A program made the position numbers and the translations under genes. Below the pieces are notes generated by a model that saw nothing but the letters and a program-made list of their open reading frames with translations, made no database searches and was not told where the DNA came from. Below are positions 31,871 through 41,886 of a stretch of DNA of 64,000 nt, in pieces. How positions within the stretch are numbered: the stretch's first letter is position 1; every line of letters begins with the position of its first letter. Source of the DNA: Akebia trifoliata (taxonomy: Eukaryota; Streptophyta; Magnoliopsida; Ranunculales; Lardizabalaceae); NCBI GenBank assembly GCA_017979445.1, contig CM030714.1, positions 2,914,001-2,978,000 on the forward strand. The letters are read 5' to 3'.

Positions 31871-32288
31871 GAATAACTCAATGATGTGGTATGTGCAAAA
31901 ATTATAGATTTTTTCTTCAGGATACACAATTACACAAGTTTATGAGGATGTGTAACTGTGTATCTTAAGGGAAAAATGAAAAAATCTATGGTTCTTACAC
32001 AGGGGCGGAGTCAGGATTTTCTTGTAATGGGGGCAAATTATCATTAACTGTATAATTGAAGAATTTGAATGGAGGGAGATGAGGGTGTGGGGGTAAAAAT
32101 TAGAGGGAAATGAGGGGTGTGGGGGCAAATGGAGAGAGAGGTGAGGGAGTGGGGACAAAAGGGACATGTAATTAGTTGAAAATATAGGGGTGTCTCAAAG
32201 TTCTATGGGGGCAATTGCCCTCACCAACTCCTTACTAGTTCCACCCCTGTTCTTACACATACCACGTCAATGAGTTTTTTAGTTATTC
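31871..32288. mobile_element. M3 fold-back MITE split by a hAT MITE
   Basis: Arms GAATAACTCAATGATGTGG and CACGTCAATGAG...AGTTATTC, with the hAT MITE at 32000-32249 between. The unsplit copy B version is 47246-47407. Confidence 0.75.
32000..32249. mobile_element. hAT MITE with exact 8-bp TSD
   Basis: Starts CAGGGGCGGAGTCAGGATTT and ends CTAGTTCCACCCCTG. TTCTTACA flanks both sides (31992-31999, 32250-32257). Copy B has the single site as TTCTTGCACATG near 47372. The interior is GGGGGCAA-rich, as in 363-601. Confidence 0.93.
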
Positions 32289-33124
32289 TCCTCAAATTTA
32301 ATTAGAAAATAATCACACATTTTCAAAACATAACCCAAGTCATCTTATTTGTCAAATGAGACACATTGGAAGATTCACATTGAATATCCTCTATATTCTT
32401 AGAGAAAAAACTTTGAAGCGGAAAGCCTGTTTCAAAATTTTGAAGAAATCCTCTCCATTGGATTCCAAGAAGGTATTTAAAATTTTGATGGAACTGTAGA
32501 GATGTGAAATAAATTCAAATAACACATGTCTTATAACAAAGAGTGATCTTTCAAAATTTCAAGTGCCGGACTCCATTGTTGGACTACACAAAGTTGGTTA
32601 ATAAAATAAATAATTGAAATTTTATAAGAGAAAATTTTGGGGTGTGAATAGAAATTCTTTTAATTAATCTCTATCTACGTAGGTGTTTTATTTTATGTTA
32701 TTGTAATTTTGATGTCAGGCCATCATCACTTTCATGGCAGACTCATCACCTTAAAAAATCACAAATATTATATTATATTATTTTGATTGCTATTCGGATT
32801 ATTATATTTTATCATGGCAGACTCATGGACGGCTTTTCTAATTATTTCGTCTTAATAATACCTTAGCCTACTCACTATAATATCACAAATATTATATTAT
32901 ATTATTTTGATTGCTATTCGGATTATTATATTATATCATGATAGACTCATGGACAGCTGTTCCAATATTTTCGTCTTTATAATACCTTAGCCTACTTACT
33001 CTAATATCACAAATATTATTTTATTTTATTTCGGCAGACTCGGTGACGGCTTTTCTGATATTTTCTCCTTAGCCTACTTACTATATGATTTTAAAAATCA
33101 GAGCCGTCCACGGCTCATAAAGTT

Positions 33125-33753
33125 GACCAATGAATTATGGGTTGGTTTCGGTTCGGTTCCTATGATATTTGGAATCATAACCTTTATATTTTATCGATTT
33201 TGATTCTTATCGGTTCCGATTCCAATTTTAAAATAAGTGGAATTGGAATTGGAATCATTAATAATCATAGGTACCCGTCGGTTCCGATTCTCAATAATTG
33301 AATGAGAAAAATTATTATAATAATAATAAAATTTAAATAATATATTATTTGTAAAATATCAACTTAATAACAATTTTTTCCACTAAAATAATGATTTAAT
33401 GATTTTTATTTTTAAATAATAAAATGTATTTCCTTTACAAGTAATAAATTTAAAAAGAAATGACTTATCTTAAACTCAAATATTTAGTTTATATGAAATT
33501 TGAAGAATTTTATATCATATATGTTAATTTTAAAATATAGGATTACCTTGAATAGTGTATAATGTAAAAATAAATGACAAAATAAATCGGTTCCAAGTAC
33601 CTATGGGTACCCATCGGATAAACCTAATGGTTCTGGTTCCGATCGGTTCGGTTCCATATTAGACCCGAATCTAATCGGTTCCAATAAAAAGGAAACCGAA
33701 ATCGGAATTTTCGATTTTGATTCCGAGTAATTGGGTACCCATTGACACCCCTA
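33125..33753. mobile_element. Element ending GGGTACCCATTGACACCCCTA (copy A only)
   Basis: The right end is at 33733-33753. The interior has GGTTTCGGTTCGGTTCC and the AT-rich centre shared with 16560-17186. Copy B has about 90 unrelated bases at this place (48047-48140), so it was inserted in A or replaced in B. Confidence 0.5.
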
Positions 33754-33804
33754 ATAAGAAATGGTCTTAATAACGACAACATGATTGTAAATTAACGTCA
33801 TTTC

Positions 33805-34421
33805 CTGCAAAAGGGCGCGGGTGCGATGGATACCCATTTAACCGAAGCGAACCCAAACGGGAATCGAATACCTCAATTTCAGATCCCTTTTTATCGGAAT
33901 AGATTAGAATCGGGTCTAAAATGGAATCGAATCGATAGGAACCAGAATTGTTAGGTTCTATCCAATGGGTAATCGGAACCAATTTATTTTGTTATTTCTT
34001 TCTATACTATAAATGATTTAAGGTATTTTTTATTTAAAAAATAAAAATATGTTATATAAAATTCTTCAATTTTTCATATAAATTATTGATTGAAATTTCA
34101 AATGCGTTAGTCTTCTAAAAAATTATTACTTATACTAAAAATATATTTTTCTTTTTGAAAAAATAATTAATTTATATCTTAAGTAATAATAAATTATAAC
34201 TATGTTAACAATTTTATTGATAATATGTCAAGTTTTTTTTTTTTATAATGACGTGAAATACTTTTTTTCTCATTCAATTATAGAGAATTTGAATTGATGG
34301 GTACCCGTGATTTTTAGACACTCCTTTTTCGATTGCATTTATTTTGGAGTTGAACTAATATAATGATTATGGTTCTAAATTCCTTAGGAATCAAACCATA
34401 ATCGACCCATTGACACCCCTA
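33805..34421. repeat. Second ACACCCCTA-ended element
   Basis: The right end CCCATTGACACCCCTA is at 34406-34421, and the left half has GATACCCATTTAACCG. It is shared with copy B (about 48185-48740), where its right end is missing. Confidence 0.5.
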
Positions 34422-34468
34422 AAATAGAGTCGTGTTATTTTGTTTACAAAGAAGTTGCATTATTTTTG

Positions 34469-34878
34469 GGACAAACGAATTGCACACCACCCATTACTAA
34501 TTGCACTCCATCACGTAAAAATTCCCTTTTGTACTTCATTTAGATGATTACACACCAAAAATAGTTATAAAAAAAAGTCTTGCACTCCTTTTTTTTTCCC
34601 CGTCTTCCTCAACTATGTCTATAAGTTCATATTATTTTTCTAAATAGAGATTAGAAAATCAATACCTTGAGTTGAAGCCAAAGAGAACACGGGTAAAATC
34701 AATCACAAAGAACGAACTAAGAATACAAAGCTACAAATTAAAATAAATGTTGAACCCTAAAAGATTACGTAATGGAGTGCAAGTAGTAGGTTAAAATAGA
34801 GGTTATAAAAATTAAAGGATTTTTTAAGATTGGTGTGCAATCAGCCATTAGTGATGTGCAACTAGTCGGTCCCATTAT
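34469..34878. mobile_element. M5-family TIR element
   Basis: The left end GGGACAAACGAATTGCACACC is matched inverted by GTGCAACTAGTCGGTCCC. The interior has GTTGAAGCCAAAGAGAACAC, the complement of that at 26333. Copy B lacks it, within a 1-kb difference. Confidence 0.6.
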
Positions 34879-36406
34879 TTTTTAAGGACCAATTAGTTAC
34901 ACTTACAAACTACAAGTTACCAGTTGCACCCCAATTGTTTTTTTTATTAATAATCTTTGTCTTAACCTACTAGCGGTATTTAGTTGGCATAATCAACATT
35001 TTAGTATAAAGTGCTTTACCAACTTTTTTAATAGATGATTGATGGTTTTTTTTTTTGAAAGTATGGATGATTGATCCATTAATAATGAGATAGTACCAAA
35101 AAGAAAAAAAAAAAGAAGAAAGGAATAGCTAGAGAGACTTGCATCTTTCTATGGCATGTTAAAAGAAAATGGAAAAAAAATTGAGAGCAACTTTTTTTTT
35201 TTGGAGTGCAATCACATAAACGGATTGTAAGACAAAAATTTTAAGTGGTGGAGTGAATTTGGAAAACAGCGATTTGCAGCTAATCTCACCCACTTTTTAT
35301 TAGTTGCAAACTTAATCCACATAAATCTCAAAAGATTGAGCTTTTTTTTTTTCTTTATGACAATGTGTCCAAACCTGTAGGCCTGAGCAGGGCGGGGCAA
35401 CCAACCTCTTAGAGCACCATATTTCACTCAAATCCTCGGTTACTTGCAATATATCTTAAATAATACATCGCAAATAAATTGGGATAAATCTATGTGAGTG
35501 GCCAACAAGGGGACTTGAACTCAAATGTGGACTCATGATCTCCTTTTTTTAGAGGGAGATCAAGTATTTTGTCCTCGTTTTATTTTCTTTATAGTAATGG
35601 TAAGTCAAAGGATGTTGAGATCTACTTTGAGTAGGTTGTGGGATTAATTTATTCTAACCTAGGTCTTGGGCAACTATGAAGTGAGGAAATGAGATGTAAT
35701 TGTTCGATTAAATACCATCCCAAAGACTAAGAAATTGAAGTCCAAATTTTTTTCGTTATACATGTTTTGACTTTAATCTTTTCTTTAAATATATTATGTC
35801 ACATAAAGCAAGTAAAAAAATGAAATTATAATTACAAATTTCAATATAAGTAATATTAAATAAATCTGAAGTAGGACAAAGACCATGAAAATCACACATA
35901 TCTGCAAGTACATCAGACTTGGCTGGATTTGAGTTTCAAGATGCAATTGTAGGCCATGAGTCCACATTTGAGCTAATATGATGGTTTGTTCTTTATTGAC
36001 AAAAAAATTGGCTAATATTTCAAATTCCCCTTATATCCTTATTTATCCATGGAGCAAATATCGATAGTAAGAGGTGTGAACTTGTCCACATCAGGTATCC
36101 GCTTGATGATCTTCTAGTCCAGTAAAGTTTGTGATTGGGAGGAGTGAATAATGCTACAGGTGAACCTTAAACAACACAAAGTTAAAACTAATGGAGAAAT
36201 AAATATGATACATTTGTAATGAGGTTAATGTTGATATATGAACTCATTAACGTTGGGATTGCAATTTCATCCAATAGAAGGGTAATGGTGTTTCTAGTTT
36301 GATATGCTATATATGGTAGTGGACTGAAGCTAGTAGCTGTCACATGTGGTAATTAAGTCGCATCCTTTTTATCAGGGGACTTAATCATTTTACACATTAC
36401 TAATAA

Positions 36407-36638
36407 GAGTCGTGATAATATGACTTGCCAGGTGGCAAACTCAATCGACTCCCTGACGTGGCCAAGTTTGGGAATCGTAGATCTGTATGTCTCGAGATAC
36501 ACGATTGCACTTCTCAATAAAAAAGTGTGTCCCCGTGGAGTTGTGTATCCCGAGACGCATAGATCTACAGTTCCCAAACTTATCCACATAAAGGAGTCAA
36601 TTGAGTATGCCACCTAGTGAGTCATATCATCACGATTC
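36407..36638. mobile_element. M1-family MULE MITE at the right end of copy A
   Basis: GAGTCGTGATAATATGAC to CATATCATCACGATTC, with exact 9-bp TSD TACTAATAA (36398-36406, 36639-36647). Inner arms: GTTTGGGAATCGTAGATC and GATCTACAGTTCCCAAAC. It is also in copy B, so it is older than the duplication. Confidence 0.92.
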
Positions 36639-36671
36639 TACTAATAATTAACATTTTGAGGGTTGAGAAAT

Positions 36672-37720
36672 GATGTAATGCAACCCTAAAATTGACTGTA
36701 AGCTCTTTTTTCTTCTTGTACCTGTACCTCCCACTTGTTGTGTTATAATAGTTTATATATATATATATATCCAACGATCAGCATTTTTCATGTCATGGAC
36801 TTGATCTTGGTCATTGTTGCGTGTATTTTTCATCAAACCTTTATATCCTGATATTTCTAGTGGACAGATATATTCTGTTTCATTAGCTTTTCTAAACATG
36901 TGTAATACTGTAGCTACACCAACCAATCCCAATTCAGAAACTAAAAGATGGAACAATAAGGGGTGACTAAATATGTCGTTCTTATGTCAAAATTGTGTGT
37001 TTAATCTTTTATGACAAGAATTGACCATTTAATTGGCATTAAAGATTCAAATGCTTTGTTAATTGTCTTTGTGTATTTATACAACTTGAGTTTTTGCTGG
37101 CAGAGATAAAAGCATCCATGGATGAAGAACCTTATGAAGTTGGCCTTGATGTTCATGATTGTCACGATGGGCTTAAACATGGTAGACTTAGAGATTGCAT
37201 AGATACTCATTGTTGATATAGAACAAGATGAGCAAGTGAAGCGGGCTATGACATCTTAGTAATAGGGTTTTTATTTGTAAGCACGGTTACTTAAGAGTAT
37301 TAATGGTGAAGTACTCCGTAATTTTATAAATTATGAATCATTGCAATTCTTTTTGTGTATAAATTAATGTGATAAAGAACCTCAATGTTTTCTATTTGCA
37401 TTTATTTTGCCTGCAGGTAGTAAGTGTGTAGAAAAAAAAAATTAAAATTAAAAAAAAAAAAAAACTTTAGATATCAGTTTGTAACCGATGCCTAAAGTCT
37501 TAGACTCAAAGACATCGGATTTTAAATCGATGTCTAAGGGGTTTTTTTTTTTTTTTTTTTTGTAGTATTGTGTTTTGTTTTTTTAAAATATGATATTTGG
37601 AACGGTTTTTAGCCGTTCCAAATAATTTGAGATCTCCAACAGCTTAATGACCCCCTCGATGAGAGACAGTTATTCAACCATTTCAAACCGTTCTAATTCC
37701 CATTTTTTTTTTTTTTTATA
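36672..37720. other. Spacer between duplication copies, with a coding-like minus-strand fragment
   Basis: Not found elsewhere in the window. The minus strand is open at 36956-36753 (contains SELGLVGVATVLHMFRKANE and TEYICPLEISGYKGLMKNTR) and at 37210-37001. The residue mix looks more protein-like than neighbouring noise, but I recognise no family and see no start or splice structure. CACTA-like sequence fills the right end. Confidence 0.3.
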
Positions 37721-37722
37721 GT
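37422..37722. mobile_element. CACTA-like MITE(s) abutting duplication copy B
   Basis: Contains the inverted repeats ACATCGGATTTTAAATCGAT and GGAACGGTTTTTAGCCGTTC. The right end is TTTTTTTATAGTG (complement CACTATAAAAAAA), and another CACTA-type end TTTGTAGTATTGTG lies inside near 37558. AAG flanks both sides (37419-37421 and 37723-37725). It may be two adjacent elements. Confidence 0.55.
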
Positions 37723-38004
37723 GAAGATGTATTTTTTGGGGAAAAAAAATCTAGGCTTTTGGCAATAAGTTGAAAAGGAGGATATTTCAATCATATTCTG
37801 TTAGTCTCTCATAGAAGATCACAGTCAAGGGTTTGTCATCAGTTTTAAAATAAAGGAGTTATTTCAAACATTGATCAAAAGATGAAGGATTTTTCTAAAT
37901 TACCCACCCAAAAAACCAAACAAAAAATATTCTATTTGGTAAAATCATCTTTGTTATTGTTATATAAAAGGGAGTATTGAATTGGACATTTGGAGTGTCC
38001 TACA

Positions 38005-38540
38005 ATGACAACCAAGATCAAAGGGATACAAAGGATTCAAATTCATCTCTCAAATCTTTGGTAATACTTTTAACTTCTTTCTTTTGATCCATTTCTCTCT
38101 ATTTTCCTGGTTTTGTGTTTTGGCTCTGATGGACATAAATGTGTTTGTTTTCTAGTTGTTAAGGAGCGTGAGATGGAGATTGGATACCCAACAGATGTTA
38201 AACACGTGGCACATATTGGGTGGGATGGCTAATCTGCTAATGCACCCACTTGGGTAGGTAACCCTATATATGTTCTTTGTTTCTTACGGTAAATAATTAA
38301 GTTTGATTAAGAGAGTTGCTATTGCATGATTTATATAAGAATTGACGTGGTATTAGTAACTCTCTTGATTAATTTTTTGTTTTTTGTTTTTGTTTTAGTT
38401 TGGAGACATTTTTTATGAAATATATATTATTAATTTGTTTTGATTTTTGGAAATTGAACGAATTCAAAGCCACGTCGCTAAGAAACTTAGGTGAACCAAG
38501 GGATCCAAACCATGTCGATGTTTCGACATGGTCTTCTCAA
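38005..38540 (+). pseudogene. RIC pseudogene (exons 1-3 only)
   Basis: Copies RIC exons 1-3 of 20923-21489. Exon 1 (38005-38060) has lost two bases (GGGATATACAAA to GGGATACAAA), shifting the frame. In exon 2 (38156-38253) the Gln after WDG became TAA at 38230-38232, inside the CRIB region. The exon 3 acceptor and its ATG are deleted (about 38453), and its donor changed from CAAG to CAAT. Exon 4 lies in the sequence deleted from copy B. Each of these would prevent a working product. Confidence 0.95.
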
Positions 38541-39475
38541 TGTATTTTTCTTATCTTTTTTTATAATAAATAAATATCATAATCATCCAAATATCTTTAT
38601 ATGGAGCTTAGTGCATTATTGGATCATGGGCTCTAATGATTTTTGGCTAGTTTACACTATTATATAGTGCTTATGTTTATCTTGATTTTTAATTTGAATT
38701 ATTATCTAAAGGGTATTTTCGTTAATAAAAAAGTGATGCTTTGCCCCCAATAGGGAGGTTTGGTTTTCTTGTCACAAAACATGCTTCGCCTATGAAGGGA
38801 AATCTAGGGCTGGCACTTTAGCAGCCCTACCTAACTAATAAAGAGAGTACACCTATTTTTTAAGTCATGGAAGTTGGCTTGAACCTATCCCCTTAAAGTT
38901 GCATTGGAATGTCTCCTTAAAGTGAGTTGACACACACATGATTTTAAAACTCTTTTTTGACGTCTCCTCATGTATATGAATGAGATCAAATTGTGTCCGA
39001 TGAGTTTTTTGATACGTTTGGGTTGTCGCATTCAAAAATGAGAAAAATATATATGATTTTAAATCTCATTCAATATGTTTGATTTGTCTGTCCATCTTGT
39101 TAGTGACATCTCGAGGTAAATCATGAAATTTGTTATCTACAACACCATTTCGCAGACAAGCACACAATCAACAAAATACAATAGCTAATTGGGTGAATTA
39201 CCATTTTATGAGCTGAATTTGATAGTTTTAAAGTGACTACTATCTCAGTAAAAATAACGAAACCTGCTAGATAGTCACTTTAAACCTGTGAAATAGTCAA
39301 GTTAAAACCTCCGAATTCTTTACCATTCACGTTTTGGTGATTAAAATGAACAATGAGCTGGAATAGTAGATTTGTCAAGTTGGTCACATTTTTGTAAATA
39401 TTCCTAGCTAATTACATATTATCCCGTATGATTCAATCTTGGAGACTCGATCTAGCAGAATTCAAGATTAATTAA

Positions 39476-39651
39476 GAGTTGTGATAATCTGACTACCCCA
39501 TGTGGCATACTCATTCGACTATCTGACAGGACAAGTTCGGAAACCATAGATCTGTGCTCCTTAGGATACATGGCTACACTTCCCCATACAATGTGTATCT
39601 CAAGGGAACTGTGCATCTTGAGGAGCGCAGATCTACAGTTCCCAAACTTAT
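39476..39651. mobile_element. Truncated M1 MULE MITE (copy B)
   Basis: Starts GAGTTGTGATAATCTGAC after ATTAATTAA, as in copy A at 25505. It breaks off after CAGTTCCCAAACTTATC, where copy B has a deletion. Confidence 0.8.
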
Positions 39652-39803
39652 CAATGAAAGAAATTTTCGGATAGGCCTCCATTGGGTGAATATATATTGG
39701 TCAAAAAATTATCCAAGGAAGCATCAACCAGTATGGGTCAACAGACGTTTGAAACCAAGAATGGCTGGTAATTACCACTATTTCTCTACCATTTTGATAA
39801 AGG

Positions 39804-40190
39804 GCCGAGTAGTTGCACACCGCTAAACTCTATTTTAACCAACTACTTGCACTCCAACATATAACTGTTTAGGGTGTAACCTTTATTTTTAATTGTGTAG
39901 TTTTGTATTCTTTGCTTGTACACTACTTTGCTTGTGCTTTGAGATTGATTTTGCTGGTGTTCTCTTTAAATATAATTTCAAAATGATAAAGTATTTCTTT
40001 CAAAAGTTACTGAACCAACAATAATTTATGTGGGCATAGTTGAGGAAGAGAATTTTTTTTTTCTTTTAAAGGAGTACAACACTTTCTAAGATTATTTTTG
40101 GGGTATAATCATTCAAATGGAGTACAAAGGGAAATTTTTAAGTGATTGGGTGCAATTGGTCATGGGTGGTGTGCAACTAGTTAGTCTCTT
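39804..40190. mobile_element. M5-family TIR element (copy B)
   Basis: Equivalent of 26201-26633, starting GGGCCGAGTAGTTGCACAC and ending GTGTGCAACTAGTTAGTCTC. Somewhat shortened inside. Confidence 0.6.
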
Positions 40191-40210
40191 TAATAGATTT
40201 GTTTATATAT

Positions 40211-40560
40211 AAAATTACTCATAAAGCTACAACGTTTTTGTCTTATATGGTTAATAAGGTTCAAATTCGGCTGATTTTTTGTGAGGATGATCTCTATGGT
40301 GAGAGAATCATCCTTACAAAAAATCATCCGATTCCAAAACTTCTTACCCCATCAAAATTGGTTTACAAAAATTGGACGGTCTAAAATTTTGCAACTTGTA
40401 AACATCCGGCTAGAAGTTTCATAATGGGCTGGTTTTTTATGAGGATGATCTCCTCACCATAGAAATCATCCTCACAAAAAATCAGCCCATTCCAAACATT
40501 TTTGTCCATATAAGACAAAACGCGTTGTAGCTTTATGAGTAGCTTTCTGTCTATACGGAT
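40211..40560. mobile_element. Double-hairpin MITE (M4, copy E5), copy B only
   Basis: Outer arms ATTACTCATAAAGCTACAAC and GTTGTAGCTTTATGAGTAGC. Units with GAGGATGATCTCTATGG and CATAGAAATCATCC. The spacer has TTGGACGGTCTAAAATTTTG. TA runs flank it. It is absent from the equivalent place in copy A (about 26650). Confidence 0.85.
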
Positions 40561-40577
40561 CCTATATATATATATAT

Positions 40578-40913
40578 TTCGGCACCCTACACTTTACCCT
40601 ACGTGTTTTGTCCTACATGAGTTAGAAGTTTTGGAATATGATGATTTTTGGTGAGGATGATCTCCTCACCATAGAGATCATCCTCACCAAAAATCAGCTC
40701 CTTCCAAAACTTCTAACCCTATCAAAAATGGTTTATAAAAAATGGGCGGTCCATGATTTTTCAACTTGTAAACATGGGGCTAAAAATTTCGGAATGGGCT
40801 GATTTTTTGGTGAGGAGGATCTTCTAACCATAGAGATCATCCTCACTAAAAATCAGCCCATTCCAAAACTTCTAACCCATGTAAGACAACACACGGTAAA
40901 GCATAGGTACCGA

Positions 40914-40914
<1 letters not shown>
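40578..40914. mobile_element. Double-hairpin MITE (M4, copy E6), copy B only
   Basis: Outer arms TTCGGCACCCTACACTTTAC and GTAAAGCATAGGTACCGAA. Two units with GAGGATGATCTCC and GGAGGATCTTC and complements. TA runs are on both sides. Absent from copy A. Confidence 0.85.
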
Positions 40915-40952
<38 letters not shown>

Positions 40953-40953
<1 letters not shown>

Positions 40954-41329
40954 AACAATTGTGACAACATCCATGAGAATGGTTTTTTGTAAACCACTTT
41001 TGATGGGATTAAAAGTTTAAGAATGGACTGTTTTTTGGCAAGGATGATCTCTTTGGTGAGGAGGTCATCCTCACCAAAAAAAAAATTATCCCATTCTAAA
41101 ACTAGTTACTCTAATTTACAAGTTGAAGAATCGTGGATTGGCAATGTTTTTGTAAACCACTTTTGATGAGGTTAGGTTTCAGAATGAGCTGATTTTTTAT
41201 GAGGATAATCTCTATGGTGAAGAGATCATCCTCACCAAAAATCAGCCAATTCCAAAACTTCATACCCCATATAACACAAAAACTATTTTCATAGATGTTA
41301 TCACAATTATTGTCTCATGAACCGCCCCC
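40953..41329. mobile_element. Double-hairpin MITE (M4, copy E7), left end lost to a TG run
   Basis: Orthologue of E3. The right end keeps GTCTCATGAACCGCCCCC, but the left begins at GCAACAATTGTGACAAC after (TG)n, so the terminal 17 or so bases are gone. Confidence 0.8.
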
Positions 41330-41340
41330 ATATATATATA

Positions 41341-41667
41341 GGGATAAGTTCGGCAGCCAATGTTAAGGAACCAACAATTTGTCTTTTATGACTTAAAAGT
41401 TTCAAATTGAGTTGATTTTAGGATGATTCGGATATCATCCTCACAAAAAATCAGTCCAATCTGAACATTCTAACCCCATCAAAAGTGTGGATCATCAATT
41501 TTTTATCGATAATTTATAAACCATTTTGATGAATTTAGAAGTTTTAGATTGGGCTGATTTTTTGTGAAGATCATCTCCTCACCCTAGATATCGTCCTCAC
41601 AAAAAATCAGTTCAATCCAAAACTTTTAAGTCATATAGGTCTAAATTGGCTCTGCGGAAGGCCACCC
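41341..41667. mobile_element. Double-hairpin MITE (M4, copy E8)
   Basis: Orthologue of E4, starting GGGATAAGTTCGGCAGCC and ending GAAGGCCACCC, with part of the left unit deleted. Confidence 0.75.
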
Positions 41668-41886
41668 ATATATATAGATAGATAGATATTATCAACACAG
41701 TAATCATATTTGAAACCATTATAAAGAAGAAAGTATACATATATTAAAACTCTTGACTGCAAATTTATTCAATATTACCCTTATTATTTTCATGAGTAGA
41801 GAGAAGCATGAAATTGAATTCTAAAGAACAGTACTCTACTAGTATAAAATGGCAAACAGTAAAGTTTTGTAGTGTATATATATAAC

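Larger units (their letters stand above)
32289..36406. other. Non-genic part of duplication copy A
   Basis: Carries a short locally repeated block (ATCACAAATATTATATTATA at about 32758 and 32883), two ACACCCCTA-ended elements and an M5 element. A minus-strand B-box-like GAGTTCAAGTCCCCTTG lies near 35507-35523. No gene was found. Confidence 0.45.
20646..36671. repeat. Segmental duplication, copy A (16 kb)
   Basis: Homologous along its length to 37721-49934 in the same orientation. It starts at AAGATGTATTTTTTGGGG (here near 20648, in copy B at 37723) and ends at GGTTGAGAAAT (36661-36671, in B 49924-49934). It carries the intact RIC gene and FQR1 copy A. Relative to B it has extra elements at 28298-28544, 32000-32249, about 33125-33753 and about 34390-35405. 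B lacks the equivalent of about 22085-25125. Confidence 0.95.
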
